From NCBI GenBank assembly GCA_023459055.1, contig JAEWVR010000034.1, positions 4,468 through 68,467 on the forward strand: a stretch of 64,000 nucleotides of DNA, read 5' to 3'. Within the stretch, counting starts at the first letter, position 1; the number at the start of each line of letters is the position of its first letter. Source of the stretch: Fibrobacterota bacterium (GTDB lineage: Bacteria; Fibrobacterota; Chitinivibrionia; Chitinivibrionales; Chitinispirillaceae). Position numbers and translations under genes: made by a program. This document shows positions 1-8,939 of this stretch, piece by piece. The notes under the pieces were generated by a model. That model had not been told where the DNA came from. It did no database searches and saw only the letters and a program-made list of their open reading frames with translations.

Positions 1-1011
1 GCAAATCCCGATAGATTATATCATCTCGTAAGAGAACTTAAGGATGGTGCAACAATAGTCATTGATGAAGTTCAAAAACTGCCACAACTGCTGTCAATCG
101 TGCATGCATTAATAGAGGAAAAACGTGGTTGGAGATTCGTTCTTACTGGTTCAAGTGCCAGAAAACTTGTTAAATCCGGCGCAGACCTCTTAGCTGGTCG
201 GGCGCTTCTTATATCAATGCATCCATTTACAGCATCAGAACTTGGTTCATCGTTTGATCTCAACAATGCACTATCACATGGTCTTGTACCATCAGTGATA
301 ATGTCCCCCGATCCAACTGAAACATTAAAAGCATACATCTCTATTTACTTAAGAGAAGAAGTTCAGCAGGAAGCACTTGTTAGAAATCTTTCAGTCTTCA
401 ACCGGTTTCTTCAAACGATTTCATTTTCACAAGGCAGCCAGATAAATTCAGCATCTATTGGAAGAGAATGTGGTATTGATAGAAAAACTGTTGATGCATG
501 GATACAAATTCTTGAAGATCTCCTGATCAGCACTACAATCAAGCCATTTACTAAAAGAGCGTCTCGTACAGTATCAACACACTCGAAATTCTATTTATTC
601 GATTGCGGTGTTTTTAGAAGTCTAAGGCCTAAAGGTCTGCTTGACAAACCTGCTGAAATTGATGGCGTAGCACTTGAGAGTCTTGTATTTCAACATCTGA
701 GAGCATGGGTTAGCTTTACTAAGTCAGATACAGAAATCTCATTCTGGAGAACTCGTACCGGTATTGAGGTTGATTTCATTATATATGGTGAAAATTGTTT
801 CACTGCTCTTGAAGTAAAAAATTCTGATCGGGTCAGATCAGAAGATCTTAAAGGCCTCCGCACATTCAGAGAAGACTACCCGGAATCGAAACTGGTGTTT
901 CTTTACAGAGGTACCGATTCGTTACAAATTGACAATATTCACTGTATACCGGTTGAAAAGTTCTTAAAAGATCTTCATCCGGAAAACCGCTCCCTCTTAC
1001 TGACACAATAG
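1..1011 (+). CDS. AAA-type ATPase with DUF4143 domain, 5' partial
   Basis: The reading frame is open from the first base, so the start and the Walker A motif lie outside the window. The first visible residues give a Walker B strand (IVIDEVQKLP, about codons 20-29) and a sensor strand (FVLTGSSARKL, about codons 44-54), as in the orphan AAA ATPases that carry a C-terminal DUF4143 domain. The C-terminal third reads FWRTRTGIEVDFII followed by ALEVKNS, a pattern like the PD-(D/E)xK nuclease-like core of DUF4143. These proteins are common in accessory regions; their function is poorly known and some have been linked to toxin-antitoxin loci. The gene ends 9 bp before the convergent MFS gene. The family call is firm; the role is unknown. 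Confidence 0.85.
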   Translation, partial: ANPDRLYHLVRELKDGATIVIDEVQKLPQLLSIVHALIEEKRGWRFVLTGSSARKLVKSGADLLAGRALLISMHPFTASELGSSFDLNNALSHGLVPSVIMSPDPTETLKAYISIYLREEVQQEALVRNLSVFNRFLQTISFSQGSQINSASIGRECGIDRKTVDAWIQILEDLLISTTIKPFTKRASRTVSTHSKFYLFDCGVFRSLRPKGLLDKPAEIDGVALESLVFQHLRAWVSFTKSDTEISFWRTRTGIEVDFIIYGENCFTALEVKNSDRVRSEDLKGLRTFREDYPESKLVFLYRGTDSLQIDNIHCIPVEKFLKDLHPENRSLLLTQ

Positions 1012-1020
1012 CTGTTAGTA

Positions 1021-2688
1021 TCACGACCTGCGTTTAAACGGCTCGCAGAAAAAAGAAAAAATCAGACCGACCAAAAGCATAATCCCGGACCATTTATAGG
1101 TAACTGAAAACGCATTTGCAACGTGATCAAGAAATGTCTTTTTTATCTTTTTATACAAACTTGACATTTCAGAAATCTGCTTTTCATACACTTTTTTCAT
1201 TGCAGGTTTCAATATATCGGGCGCCTTTTTTACAGCCTCATCCCTGCGGGCTTCAAATATTTTAAGAATATCTTCTTCTGATGGTAATTTTGAGTCCTTG
1301 GAAAATTTAGCGTTTGTCAGTTTTACCACAACAGTGTCCTTTACATCTTTTGTAAGCACCGTATCTGACATGATAATCTCTGACGCATACACTCGTGCTT
1401 TCTCGACCTCTTTTTCTACAAAATGAGTAACGGTTGTGACCAGCAGCGCAACACCAAGCGTTGCACCGAGTGTTCTGGAAACATTGCCGACTGCAGATGC
1501 CATTCCGATCTTGTCAGCTGGGGTTGCTTTTACCGATGCATTTACAATTGATGGAAACGCGAAACCGATCGCACCACCACAAAACGCCAGACGCCAGATA
1601 ATATCGTTCAGCGTGGAATCCGCATTCAACCCGAACATCAGATAGATTGCCACACAATTCAGAATTGCGCCGCTGAACGCGAAAATCCTGTTCCCGATTT
1701 TATCGGACAGTAACCCGGTAATTGCACTTGTAACAATTAGCAGCATCGGATATGCGGTTATCACAAGCCCTGCTTTTACCTGGCTGAACTCCTTTACCTG
1801 TGTCAAATAAAATGCAGTAAAGAAAACGCCACACATTGAACCTATCCCCAGTATGACAAGCGATATATTTGTTGTACAAAAGTATATATTTTTAAAAAGC
1901 GCTACAGGAAGCATTGGCGCTTTTGCTCTTTTTTCGATAAAGAAAAACAGTATAAAAAACAGGAATGCAACAACAAACAACGTAAGGATATATGGTGATC
2001 CCCACCCGTAATCGTTTGCCTGAATAAGGCCGAGAACTACACTGAACATCGCAACGCTCATGGTGATCATTCCTGCCCAGTCAATTCGCCTGTCTGCAGT
2101 CGGATCATATGATTCTTTTACCACAAAGGGGATGATTATCAGCGCAATTACACCAATGGGAATATTGATATAAAAAATCCACTGCCAGTTCAGATACTCG
2201 CCGATAACACCACCAAGGGCCGGTCCGCTCGCTGATGCAAGTCCGGCAATAGCACCCCATATCCCGATGACCATACCCCGTTTCGAAACAGGAAATATCT
2301 CAATAATAAGCGGCATTGACACTGGAACGATCAATGCACCTGCAAGCCCCTGAAGCGCACGATAGAAAATTAGCATGTCAACTGATGTGCTGATTCCTGA
2401 TAAAAAGGATGTCAGTGTAAAAAAGAAAATACCAACCATGAATATTTTCTTGCGCCCGAATTGATCTGCGATTCTTGAGCCTGTCAATAACAGTACCGAA
2501 AATGCCAGATTATATGCATTTACAACCCAGGAAATAGTACTCATATCCGTTTTGAAATATCTGATCATTACCGGCAGCGAAACATTGACTATCGTGGAAT
2601 CAAGCATCACCATGAAAAATCCGATGACTATGGTAAAAAAAGCTATAAAATCAACAGCTTTCAACGGTTTATCTTTTTCACTATTCAT
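1021..2688 (-). CDS. MFS drug/metabolite exporter, DHA2 (EmrB/QacA) family
   Basis: This 555-residue inner-membrane protein has about 14 hydrophobic segments, the usual number for the DHA2 family of proton-driven exporters. The loop 2-3 signature RIADQFGRKK (about residues 72-81) and the antiporter motif C region GPALGGVIGEYLNWQW (about 155-170) are both visible. A long charged stretch between the last two membrane segments (about 425-525) is larger than usual. The gene is last in a minus-strand operon of fatty-acid or polyketide-like enzymes, 50 bp after the acyltransferase, so it may export the operon product; that is inference. The start is an ATG preceded by AAGGT. Confidence 0.9.
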   Translation of the reverse strand: MNSEKDKPLKAVDFIAFFTIVIGFFMVMLDSTIVNVSLPVMIRYFKTDMSTISWVVNAYNLAFSVLLLTGSRIADQFGRKKIFMVGIFFFTLTSFLSGISTSVDMLIFYRALQGLAGALIVPVSMPLIIEIFPVSKRGMVIGIWGAIAGLASASGPALGGVIGEYLNWQWIFYINIPIGVIALIIIPFVVKESYDPTADRRIDWAGMITMSVAMFSVVLGLIQANDYGWGSPYILTLFVVAFLFFILFFFIEKRAKAPMLPVALFKNIYFCTTNISLVILGIGSMCGVFFTAFYLTQVKEFSQVKAGLVITAYPMLLIVTSAITGLLSDKIGNRIFAFSGAILNCVAIYLMFGLNADSTLNDIIWRLAFCGGAIGFAFPSIVNASVKATPADKIGMASAVGNVSRTLGATLGVALLVTTVTHFVEKEVEKARVYASEIIMSDTVLTKDVKDTVVVKLTNAKFSKDSKLPSEEDILKIFEARRDEAVKKAPDILKPAMKKVYEKQISEMSSLYKKIKKTFLDHVANAFSVTYKWSGIMLLVGLIFSFFCEPFKRRS

Positions 2689-2738
2689 TACTGTTACCTT
2701 ACTTAATCATGATTATTTCGAAACAAAAGGACCATTTA

Positions 2739-3668
2739 CTAAAGGAAACTGTACTTCCTGCACCCTGTAATTGTAAATGTTCCATCAATAAACTTTCCTG
2801 CTTTATACAGACTTTCTCCCGGACCACATTCAAAAAACTCCGTACCACCATTTTTCAGGAGCTGTTCAAACGTTTTTCTCCAGTTTATAGGAAGTGCTAC
2901 ATTATCAAGTACCGTGTGTTTAATTTTATCGGTAGTATCCAGAATTCTTTGATTTACACACGACACTATGTTGACATCTGGATCATTTACAATAACATCA
3001 TCACAGCATAACCTGAGCGGTTCAAGCTGTGATTGGTCTTTAACAGCATGATACGGTGCCGACAACGGCAATACGACTGTCTTCATGGCTCCATCATCAG
3101 TGACTGCATCAACCAGTTGTGCAACCCTTGTACTTTCTCCACAAACAACAAGACTCAGTCTGTTATTCTCATTAATAATATCAAGCATTCCACCAACACA
3201 TACAATATGTTTTTCAACAACAGTACGCTCAAGTCCGATGATTGTAGCGATTGCGTACGATACCGTACCCTTTGCAGCCATAACTGCAGTATATGCAGTT
3301 TCTACAAGTTTCAGACCCGATTCAAAGGTGTACACACCGGCATGATACAATGCAGCGTAAATTCCCATACTGTAAAATGCACACCAGGATATGTTTGCGT
3401 AGTTTTTTCTGAGAATATCACTGAATGCACAACTGTAGATGTAGGTCAGTAACTGGTTTTGCAGCTCGTCGCACTCCTCATCTGACGTACATACTGGTTC
3501 GTGAATTTTAAAAGAACTGCACGCAGAAGCACGTCTAAAGAGACGATCGATATCATAGCCGGATTTCTGCAAAAAAATATTTTCGTACCCTGTAAATTTT
3601 ACCCCGCAACCGGGAAACAGTACACCATGCAGTTCAGGAAATTTCGAAACAGTTTCTGAATGATTCAT
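2739..3668 (-). CDS. Free-standing acyltransferase (FabD/trans-AT-like), altered active site
   Basis: A 309-residue protein aligning by eye with malonyl-CoA:ACP transacylases. The nucleophile elbow is FYSMG with Ser100, where FabD has GHSLG, so the serine is kept but the first glycine is lost. The catalytic histidine is in SAPYHAV (His207), and ECGPGESLYKAG near residue 280 matches the conserved VGPG region. The arginine that binds the malonyl carboxylate in FabD (in the MRGxxMQ segment) is replaced, since the matching stretch is VETAYTAVM (about 122-130). The enzyme may therefore move or hydrolyse a non-carboxylated acyl group, as the acyl hydrolases of trans-AT pathways do. It lies 18 bp after the ACP gene in the same operon. 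Substrate is unknown. Confidence 0.8.
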   Translation of the reverse strand: MNHSETVSKFPELHGVLFPGCGVKFTGYENIFLQKSGYDIDRLFRRASACSSFKIHEPVCTSDEECDELQNQLLTYIYSCAFSDILRKNYANISWCAFYSMGIYAALYHAGVYTFESGLKLVETAYTAVMAAKGTVSYAIATIIGLERTVVEKHIVCVGGMLDIINENNRLSLVVCGESTRVAQLVDAVTDDGAMKTVVLPLSAPYHAVKDQSQLEPLRLCCDDVIVNDPDVNIVSCVNQRILDTTDKIKHTVLDNVALPINWRKTFEQLLKNGGTEFFECGPGESLYKAGKFIDGTFTITGCRKYSFL

Positions 3669-3686
3669 TCTTTTCCCACAATAAAA

Positions 3687-3977
3687 TCAGTTTAACGTAT
3701 CCTGATTTTCTATTATATAGATCATCAGGTCAATCACTTTACCAACAGTCTCAGCACGATTCTGAAGCATATACTTTCCAACAGCCTGCATTGACACATT
3801 CAGGTTATACTTCTTTTTTATCAACTGAAGCATCTCGATATACAACAGCGAATCACCCTCGAGATCATCAATGACATTCGTTGTATCACTGATATCTTCA
3901 ACAGCAACTTCACATTCATCAGCGAGAAATTCATATACTATGTTCCTGATATCATCACGTACTTCACTACTTGCCAT
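3687..3977 (-). CDS. Acyl carrier protein
   Basis: A small acidic protein of 96 residues. The phosphopantetheine attachment site is the serine in LEGDSLLYIEML, matching the DSL motif of ACPs. An in-frame GTG at 4004 overlaps the ketosynthase stop, but the ATG at 3977 has a good ribosome binding site (GGGAGAA, about 9 bases upstream) and gives a normal ACP N-terminus, so it is preferred. Its divergent sequence and its place between a ketosynthase and an acyltransferase suggest a dedicated carrier for this pathway rather than the housekeeping AcpP. No phosphopantetheinyl transferase gene is visible in the window. Confidence 0.88.
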   Translation of the reverse strand: MASSEVRDDIRNIVYEFLADECEVAVEDISDTTNVIDDLEGDSLLYIEMLQLIKKKYNLNVSMQAVGKYMLQNRAETVGKVIDLMIYIIENQDTLN

Positions 3978-4000
3978 AATGGTAAGTTCTCCCTTTTCTC

Positions 4001-5218
4001 TCACTCATATTTTTTAAAAACAAGTGTTGCATTATGCCCCCCAAATCCGAAAGAATTTGACAATGCTACACGAATATCTTTTTTCACAGCGTTGTTTGGA
4101 ACATAATCAAGATCAAGTTCCGGATCTGCTTCATCATAATTTATTGTCGGTGTGATAATTCCATTCTTAATACTCAAAATGGTTGTTATACCCTCAATGG
4201 CACCGGCAGCCCCAATTGTGTGGCCGATCATTGATTTCGTTGATGATACAGCAATTCTTTTTGCATGCTCCCTAAATACTTTCTTTATTGCAAGGGTTTC
4301 ATACTTGTCATTGAGCGGCGTTGATGTACCATGAGCATTGACATATTGAATATCATTTGCCGTAACCCCTGCATGTCTGAGCGCATCAGCCATCGTTTTC
4401 GCCATCCCTTCGCCATCAGGTTTAGGTGCAACGATATTATAAGCCTCACTGGTTAATGCATACCCTGCCATTTCTGCATAAACCCGGGCCCCCCTCTTGC
4501 GAGCATGTTCTTCCGATTCAAATATGAGCACCCCGGCACCTTCACCCATGACAAACCCATCCCTTGACAATGTGAACGGTCTGCAAGCAGTTTCAGGAGA
4601 ACTGTTTCTTGTTGACAATGCAAGAATCTCATTAAACCCCCGGATCTCCTCCGGACATAATGTTGAATCGGTACCGCCGGTAATTACAATATCTGCAGAA
4701 CCACTGGCAATCATCTCGTATGCATATGCCATTGCATATGCACTTGATGCACACGCGGTGGAAATTGGAAAACATGGTCCTTCAATACCGTACTCAAGCG
4801 AGATCCACGCTGATGGTGCATTTGCCATTGCCTTTACAATACGATCGTTACCCGTTTCTGCTTCAAGAGAATTATAACCGGCACTGACAACACCAAGGAT
4901 AACCGCGACACGACCCTTATCGCATTGTGTAAAATCAATTCCACTGTCATTAACCGCCTGTATTGCAGCAACAAGTCCCATACGCGTTACGAGTGTCATT
5001 TGTTTCAGAATGCGTTTCCTGCAATACTGTGATGCAAGCTGTGAGAAGCTTTCGGTATCAACCTGTGCTGCAATTTTTGTTTCAAGCGTATCACAGGAAA
5101 ATCGTGATATACTGTGGACACAACTGGTACCTTTGACAAGTGCATCCCAGGTTGATGTAAGGTTCAACCCGGCCGGAGTAATCATGTCACAACCGGTAAT
5201 GAGTACCTTTTTTTTCAA
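4001..5218 (-). CDS. Beta-ketoacyl-ACP synthase, FabF (KAS II) type
   Basis: A condensing enzyme of about 405 residues with the complete Cys-His-His triad of the KAS I/II family: Cys in STACASSA (about residue 156), His in NAHGTSTPLND (about 296) and His in MIGHTIGAAG (about 333). The C-terminal NSFGFGGHNA glycine-rich motif is intact. It should catalyse decarboxylative Claisen condensation on ACP-bound substrates. An upstream in-frame GTG at 5230 has no ribosome binding site; the TTG at 5218 follows GGAGGT by about five bases and is the likelier start. In PksF-type decarboxylases of beta-branching cassettes the active-site cysteine is replaced by serine; here it is kept, so chain elongation remains possible. 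Confidence 0.92.
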   Translation of the reverse strand: MKKKVLITGCDMITPAGLNLTSTWDALVKGTSCVHSISRFSCDTLETKIAAQVDTESFSQLASQYCRKRILKQMTLVTRMGLVAAIQAVNDSGIDFTQCDKGRVAVILGVVSAGYNSLEAETGNDRIVKAMANAPSAWISLEYGIEGPCFPISTACASSAYAMAYAYEMIASGSADIVITGGTDSTLCPEEIRGFNEILALSTRNSSPETACRPFTLSRDGFVMGEGAGVLIFESEEHARKRGARVYAEMAGYALTSEAYNIVAPKPDGEGMAKTMADALRHAGVTANDIQYVNAHGTSTPLNDKYETLAIKKVFREHAKRIAVSSTKSMIGHTIGAAGAIEGITTILSIKNGIITPTINYDEADPELDLDYVPNNAVKKDIRVALSNSFGFGGHNATLVFKKYE

Positions 5219-5234
5219 GTTAACCTCCACATCA

Positions 5235-6350
5235 TTACACTTTCTTATCCGGATTTTTAATAGTCTCTAACAGCAGCATTGATGGCCTGTATACATTCCA
5301 ACAGGTCGCATTGTAAAGTCTGCACAACGTGTCCTGCAATGATTGTGTAACATCATTAAGAATCCGGTCGACCGAGTTACGAGTCACTCCTGCATAATCA
5401 GCGATTGCATCAATAAGCAGGTGATTATCCACATATTTTGCAGCCAGCTCATGATATACTGTATTCACAAATACTGATTTTACTTCAAATGCAGCCTTTT
5501 GGGCAAGATCATTATCACCTGACATTCCTGTACCGTTAGTAACGCGGCCACCGCGTTCCTTTGCACTCTCCAGCACTTGTTGCATTGGTATAAAGAAACC
5601 CGGATAACTGCTCCTGCGGGAATACATTTCAACCGACCTGCTCATTATGTCAAAGCCGACATTTTTCATGAACGTAAACGGCCCTATGGGAAACAGGCTT
5701 TTTTCTATTTCATGGTCAAACCGGTCAAATCCAATATTATACATCTGAACTGCGCAGCACGATTGTGCCAGATACGTCAGAAATATCCTGTTTAATACAA
5801 AGTGATGTTCTTCGGTCAACACCAGCGCCTGTTTACCGATACCTCTGACAAACTGTACCATTTTATCAAGTACTGCCAATTCCGTTTTGTCATGTACATT
5901 CAGTTCAACAAATTGTTTTATTTGAACGGGGTAGAAAAAATGAAGCCCCGCGGATTGTCCGGGCATATTTTCAGGTATAAAACTGTCAAGCGGCAGTGAT
6001 GACGTATTCGAAAACAGAAGTGCATTGGTACCCTGAAGCTCATTAAAAACAGCACGCTTACTTTCAATAGCTTCTGATACACATTCAATGATAATACCGG
6101 CATCACGAACATCATCAAAACGGTTGGTAACACTGACACGCTCCAGCTTTCCAGATACATTTTCCTGATTATCAGAACTTACCTTATGTAACCGTGAAAT
6201 TTTCTTTTCTATCCTGCGCTTCTTTTCATCAAGAACAGCATTATTCCTGATATACCATACAATTGACATGTCATATTGCATCAAATAGTCAACGATATTT
6301 GATGCCATCTTTCCGCCACCTATTATTGCAACTTTACCTGGATTAGTCAT
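5235..6350 (-). CDS. 3-hydroxyacyl-CoA dehydrogenase
   Basis: A 371-residue NAD-dependent dehydrogenase of the HBDH/FadB family. The N-terminal Rossmann motif reads VAIIGGGKMASNIV (residues 7-20), a slight variant of GxGxMG. SNTSSLPLDSF (about 114-124) and GLHFFYPVQIK (about 135-145, with the expected catalytic His137) match the family. The C-terminal helical dimerisation domain is present. It interconverts 3-oxo- and 3-hydroxyacyl thioesters. In this operon it would supply the reductive step between the ketosynthase and the two enoyl-CoA hydratases; whether it acts on CoA or ACP thioesters cannot be told. It ends about 16 bp before the ketosynthase start. Confidence 0.88.
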   Translation of the reverse strand: MTNPGKVAIIGGGKMASNIVDYLMQYDMSIVWYIRNNAVLDEKKRRIEKKISRLHKVSSDNQENVSGKLERVSVTNRFDDVRDAGIIIECVSEAIESKRAVFNELQGTNALLFSNTSSLPLDSFIPENMPGQSAGLHFFYPVQIKQFVELNVHDKTELAVLDKMVQFVRGIGKQALVLTEEHHFVLNRIFLTYLAQSCCAVQMYNIGFDRFDHEIEKSLFPIGPFTFMKNVGFDIMSRSVEMYSRRSSYPGFFIPMQQVLESAKERGGRVTNGTGMSGDNDLAQKAAFEVKSVFVNTVYHELAAKYVDNHLLIDAIADYAGVTRNSVDRILNDVTQSLQDTLCRLYNATCWNVYRPSMLLLETIKNPDKKV

Positions 6351-6370
6351 ACGTTACACCTGTACTGTAA

Positions 6371-7498
6371 TCAATTCTCAAAATATTCAACAGTAAATCC
6401 AGCCAACAGAAACTTACTTACTTCTGCAACAAAACTAAGAATAATATCACCACTGGTAAATTGTTTTTCTTTTAACAAAGTATCCAGTGAAATAATTGCT
6501 GCAGGCGGACCGGCATAACCACATTTGTCAATAGCCGTGTATAACCTGTCTCTGGCAATACCTGCTGCCGCACATTCATCAGCGATAAGATCGACCACAT
6601 GTTTTGTCGGCATATTAATCTGAAGTGCCGCAATTTTTGAAATGTCAATAGCATATGCTGCAATCATCCGCTGAAGTCCCTTGTGAAAAACAGTGCCACC
6701 ATCCTCATGGAAGTTTTTACTTAATTCATCCTGAAAAGCCTGCACCAGGTGATGATCCCCTTTATCAAATATTTCACGGGGGGAAACATACATTGACGGA
6801 TAGCGCATATACATTGCTGACGGTTTCTTTCCGCCAACTGATTCCATATAATTTGACGTAATATAAAAACCGTTCTCTTTTGTGTCTGCTCCCGTTACTA
6901 CCAGAGCCCCGGCCCCATCACAGAGATACCACCTCAGAAACAGATCCTCTTTCTTTACAACTGCCTGATTATAGTATTCAGCGCGTAAGGTCGAGCTTGA
7001 CATGTTCGATGTCGCTACAAGCACGGTCCGGTACCGGCCGCACCGTATCATATCGGATGCAACGAGTATCGCTTTGTAAATCGATGTGCAGTTTGCATGA
7101 ATCGAAAGCTCAGCACAGGACTCAATCCCGAGCATCGCCTGAAGCTTTGCGGACGGTGATGGCATCTCAAACATATATGGAGCACCATAGACGATACAAT
7201 CAATATCTGATGCCACCATGTGTGCGTTGTCAAGCGCCTTCACTGATGCCTTGTACGCCATGGTGATATTATCATCAGTAAACTCGCGGGTGACCGGGTC
7301 TATTGCATAATAGTAATAATCAATCCCAAGCATTTCTTTCATCAAAAGTGATGTTTTTTCGATCCATTTCTGAATCTTTGGTGGAGCATCGTCAAGTGTC
7401 CCGAGAATATCAGTAATACGTTCGAAGGGAACGGGATCATTGGGAAGATATGATCCGATTCCTGCAAGTTTTATCAGTGTCGTGTCAGGCTGTATCAT
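6371..7498 (-). CDS. KAS III / HMG-CoA synthase-like condensing enzyme, triad incomplete
   Basis: A 375-residue thiolase-fold protein. The N-terminal KIAxxGSYLP-like start (LAGIGSYLPNDPVP), the active-site region HANCTSIYKAI (Cys137) and the LCDGAGALVV strand (about 192-201) are those of FabH-like enzymes. The other two triad residues of FabH are not conserved by eye: the HQAN segment reads LQIN (about 292-295) and the GNT segment reads GYAG (about 327-330). It may transfer acyl groups, like CerJ-type KAS III enzymes, or act in an HMG-CoA synthase-like aldol step; this is not resolved. The ATG overlaps the stop of the upstream hydratase (ATGA), implying translational coupling. Confidence 0.8.
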   Translation of the reverse strand: MIQPDTTLIKLAGIGSYLPNDPVPFERITDILGTLDDAPPKIQKWIEKTSLLMKEMLGIDYYYYAIDPVTREFTDDNITMAYKASVKALDNAHMVASDIDCIVYGAPYMFEMPSPSAKLQAMLGIESCAELSIHANCTSIYKAILVASDMIRCGRYRTVLVATSNMSSSTLRAEYYNQAVVKKEDLFLRWYLCDGAGALVVTGADTKENGFYITSNYMESVGGKKPSAMYMRYPSMYVSPREIFDKGDHHLVQAFQDELSKNFHEDGGTVFHKGLQRMIAAYAIDISKIAALQINMPTKHVVDLIADECAAAGIARDRLYTAIDKCGYAGPPAAIISLDTLLKEKQFTSGDIILSFVAEVSKFLLAGFTVEYFEN

Positions 7499-8211
7499 TG
7501 CAATGTTCCATTATTTACTATTTGCGAAACTGCATCAGACAGATTTGCTTTTGCACGCAATGAGATGGCCCCGCTGTTCAGAAGCGTTTCTGCTTCAAGT
7601 ACCCCTCTTTTCCTTGGTACCACCATGTCAACCAGACCAAGCGCATACGCATCATCAGAGGACAACAGCTGTCCGCTTAACAGTAAATCCAGTGCTGACG
7701 CGGCGCCTATCAACTTTGTCAATCTGACCGTCCCTCCGCATCCCGCAATGACATCATACTGGACCTCCGGCAACCCGAGCGTTGTCCGTTCCTCTGCGAT
7801 ACGAATATCCGCACATAACGCAAGCTCATACGCAGAGCCGGCACAAAGCCCTTTAAGTACTGCTACAACAGGAACCGGCAGTGACGACAACATGCGAAAA
7901 CATTCCTGATTTGCATCAGTAAACAATCGATGCTTTGATTCCGCACCCGTTTTCTGTGCATCCTCAAGAATCGTAAGAAGTTCCGGTAACGCAGCTCCGC
8001 TTGAAAAATGACGGCCATTTGAACAGATGATAATTCCGGTCAGATCCCGTCGATCGGCAAGACTACTGACAATTGTTTGTAAATCATTAAAAAAACGTAT
8101 CGTCATCCGGTTTTCGGGAGGATTATTCAGGATGATATAACCGACTTTGTCAAATTCATCAAAGTACAGTGGGCCTGTTTTATCTAAAATCAACCTGCAA
8201 CGCTCTTTCAC
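7495..8211 (-). CDS. Enoyl-CoA hydratase/isomerase (first of pair by position)
   Basis: A 238-residue crotonase-fold protein. Oxyanion-hole segments are GRHFSSGAAL (about 66-75) and CAGSAYELAL (about 133). Both catalytic glutamates of true hydratases appear present: Glu129 in YELAL and Glu149 in LPEVQYD. The GCGGTVRL segment follows as expected. It could dehydrate a 3-hydroxyacyl thioester or, in a beta-branching pathway, dehydrate or decarboxylate a glutaryl-like intermediate. The start is a GTG overlapping the upstream hydratase stop (GTGA), with no clear ribosome binding site of its own, so coupled translation is likely. Confidence 0.88.
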   Translation of the reverse strand: MKERCRLILDKTGPLYFDEFDKVGYIILNNPPENRMTIRFFNDLQTIVSSLADRRDLTGIIICSNGRHFSSGAALPELLTILEDAQKTGAESKHRLFTDANQECFRMLSSLPVPVVAVLKGLCAGSAYELALCADIRIAEERTTLGLPEVQYDVIAGCGGTVRLTKLIGAASALDLLLSGQLLSSDDAYALGLVDMVVPRKRGVLEAETLLNSGAISLRAKANLSDAVSQIVNNGTLQ

Positions 8212-8939
8212 TTAAATTTTTTCAGCGCAAGTTCACAAAATAGTTCGACTTCCCTTGCCAACGCTTCTGATTCAGGCAAGCGAATTGCATTATTCACACA
8301 TTCCACCACAGCTTTTATAATACTGGGCGACCTGTTTGACACGAGTTTTTTAAGATACTCAATGCTGTATGATGCAACATTTTTTTCTTCAATTACCTGA
8401 CTGACGATACCGGCATTTAGTGCCGTTTGTGCGTCGAGCGGATCCCCATTGAGCAGCATTTGAAGTGCCGTTGCAACGCCGGTAGTTCTTAAAAGCCTGA
8501 CAGTACCGCCAAGACCTGGAATCAGATTTATTGATGATTCAGGAAATGCAATCATTACATTACCGGTACATATCCTGATATGGCATGCAAGTGCAATCTC
8601 AAGCCCTGCTCCAAAACACGCCCCGCTAAGTGCAGCTACGGTTGGAATTGGTAAATTCTGCAGGTAGTTGAGCACCAGATTCCCCTGCTGCATTTTGGAA
8701 CGAAGGGTTGCATAATCACCACAGAGGCGTTTGAGTTCATCAAGATCTGCACCACCGGAAAAATGCCTTCCCTCACCACAAATAACAAGACCTTTAATCG
8801 GTGAATCCTCAACCCATGATTTAAACATGGGTAAATCGATAAAATCCGGTGAGTGAATTTGATTCTGCGGTTGCGATGCAAGTGTGATAACACCTATGGA
8901 ATCAATTATTTCCAATTTTATTCCTGATTCACTCATCAT
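8208..8939 (-). CDS. Enoyl-CoA hydratase/isomerase (operon leader gene)
   Basis: A 243-residue crotonase-fold protein and the first gene of the eight-gene operon. The oxyanion-hole motif GRHFSGGADL (about 58-67) and CFGAGLEIAL (about 108-117) are canonical. Glu114 and Glu134 sit at the two catalytic positions, followed by LIPGLGGTVRLL. It is clearly a paralogue of the next gene; two adjacent crotonases beside an ACP, a ketosynthase and a KAS III-like protein is the arrangement of ECH1/ECH2 in beta-branching cassettes. The tandem ATGs at 8936 and 8939 are preceded by GAGGAAA, a good ribosome binding site. Confidence 0.9.
   Translation of the reverse strand: MMSESGIKLEIIDSIGVITLASQPQNQIHSPDFIDLPMFKSWVEDSPIKGLVICGEGRHFSGGADLDELKRLCGDYATLRSKMQQGNLVLNYLQNLPIPTVAALSGACFGAGLEIALACHIRICTGNVMIAFPESSINLIPGLGGTVRLLRTTGVATALQMLLNGDPLDAQTALNAGIVSQVIEEKNVASYSIEYLKKLVSNRSPSIIKAVVECVNNAIRLPESEALAREVELFCELALKKFK

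Noticed and set aside
2709..3452. Plus-strand frames opposite the acyltransferase
   Set aside because: No start signals or recognisable domains; all overlap the minus-strand gene.
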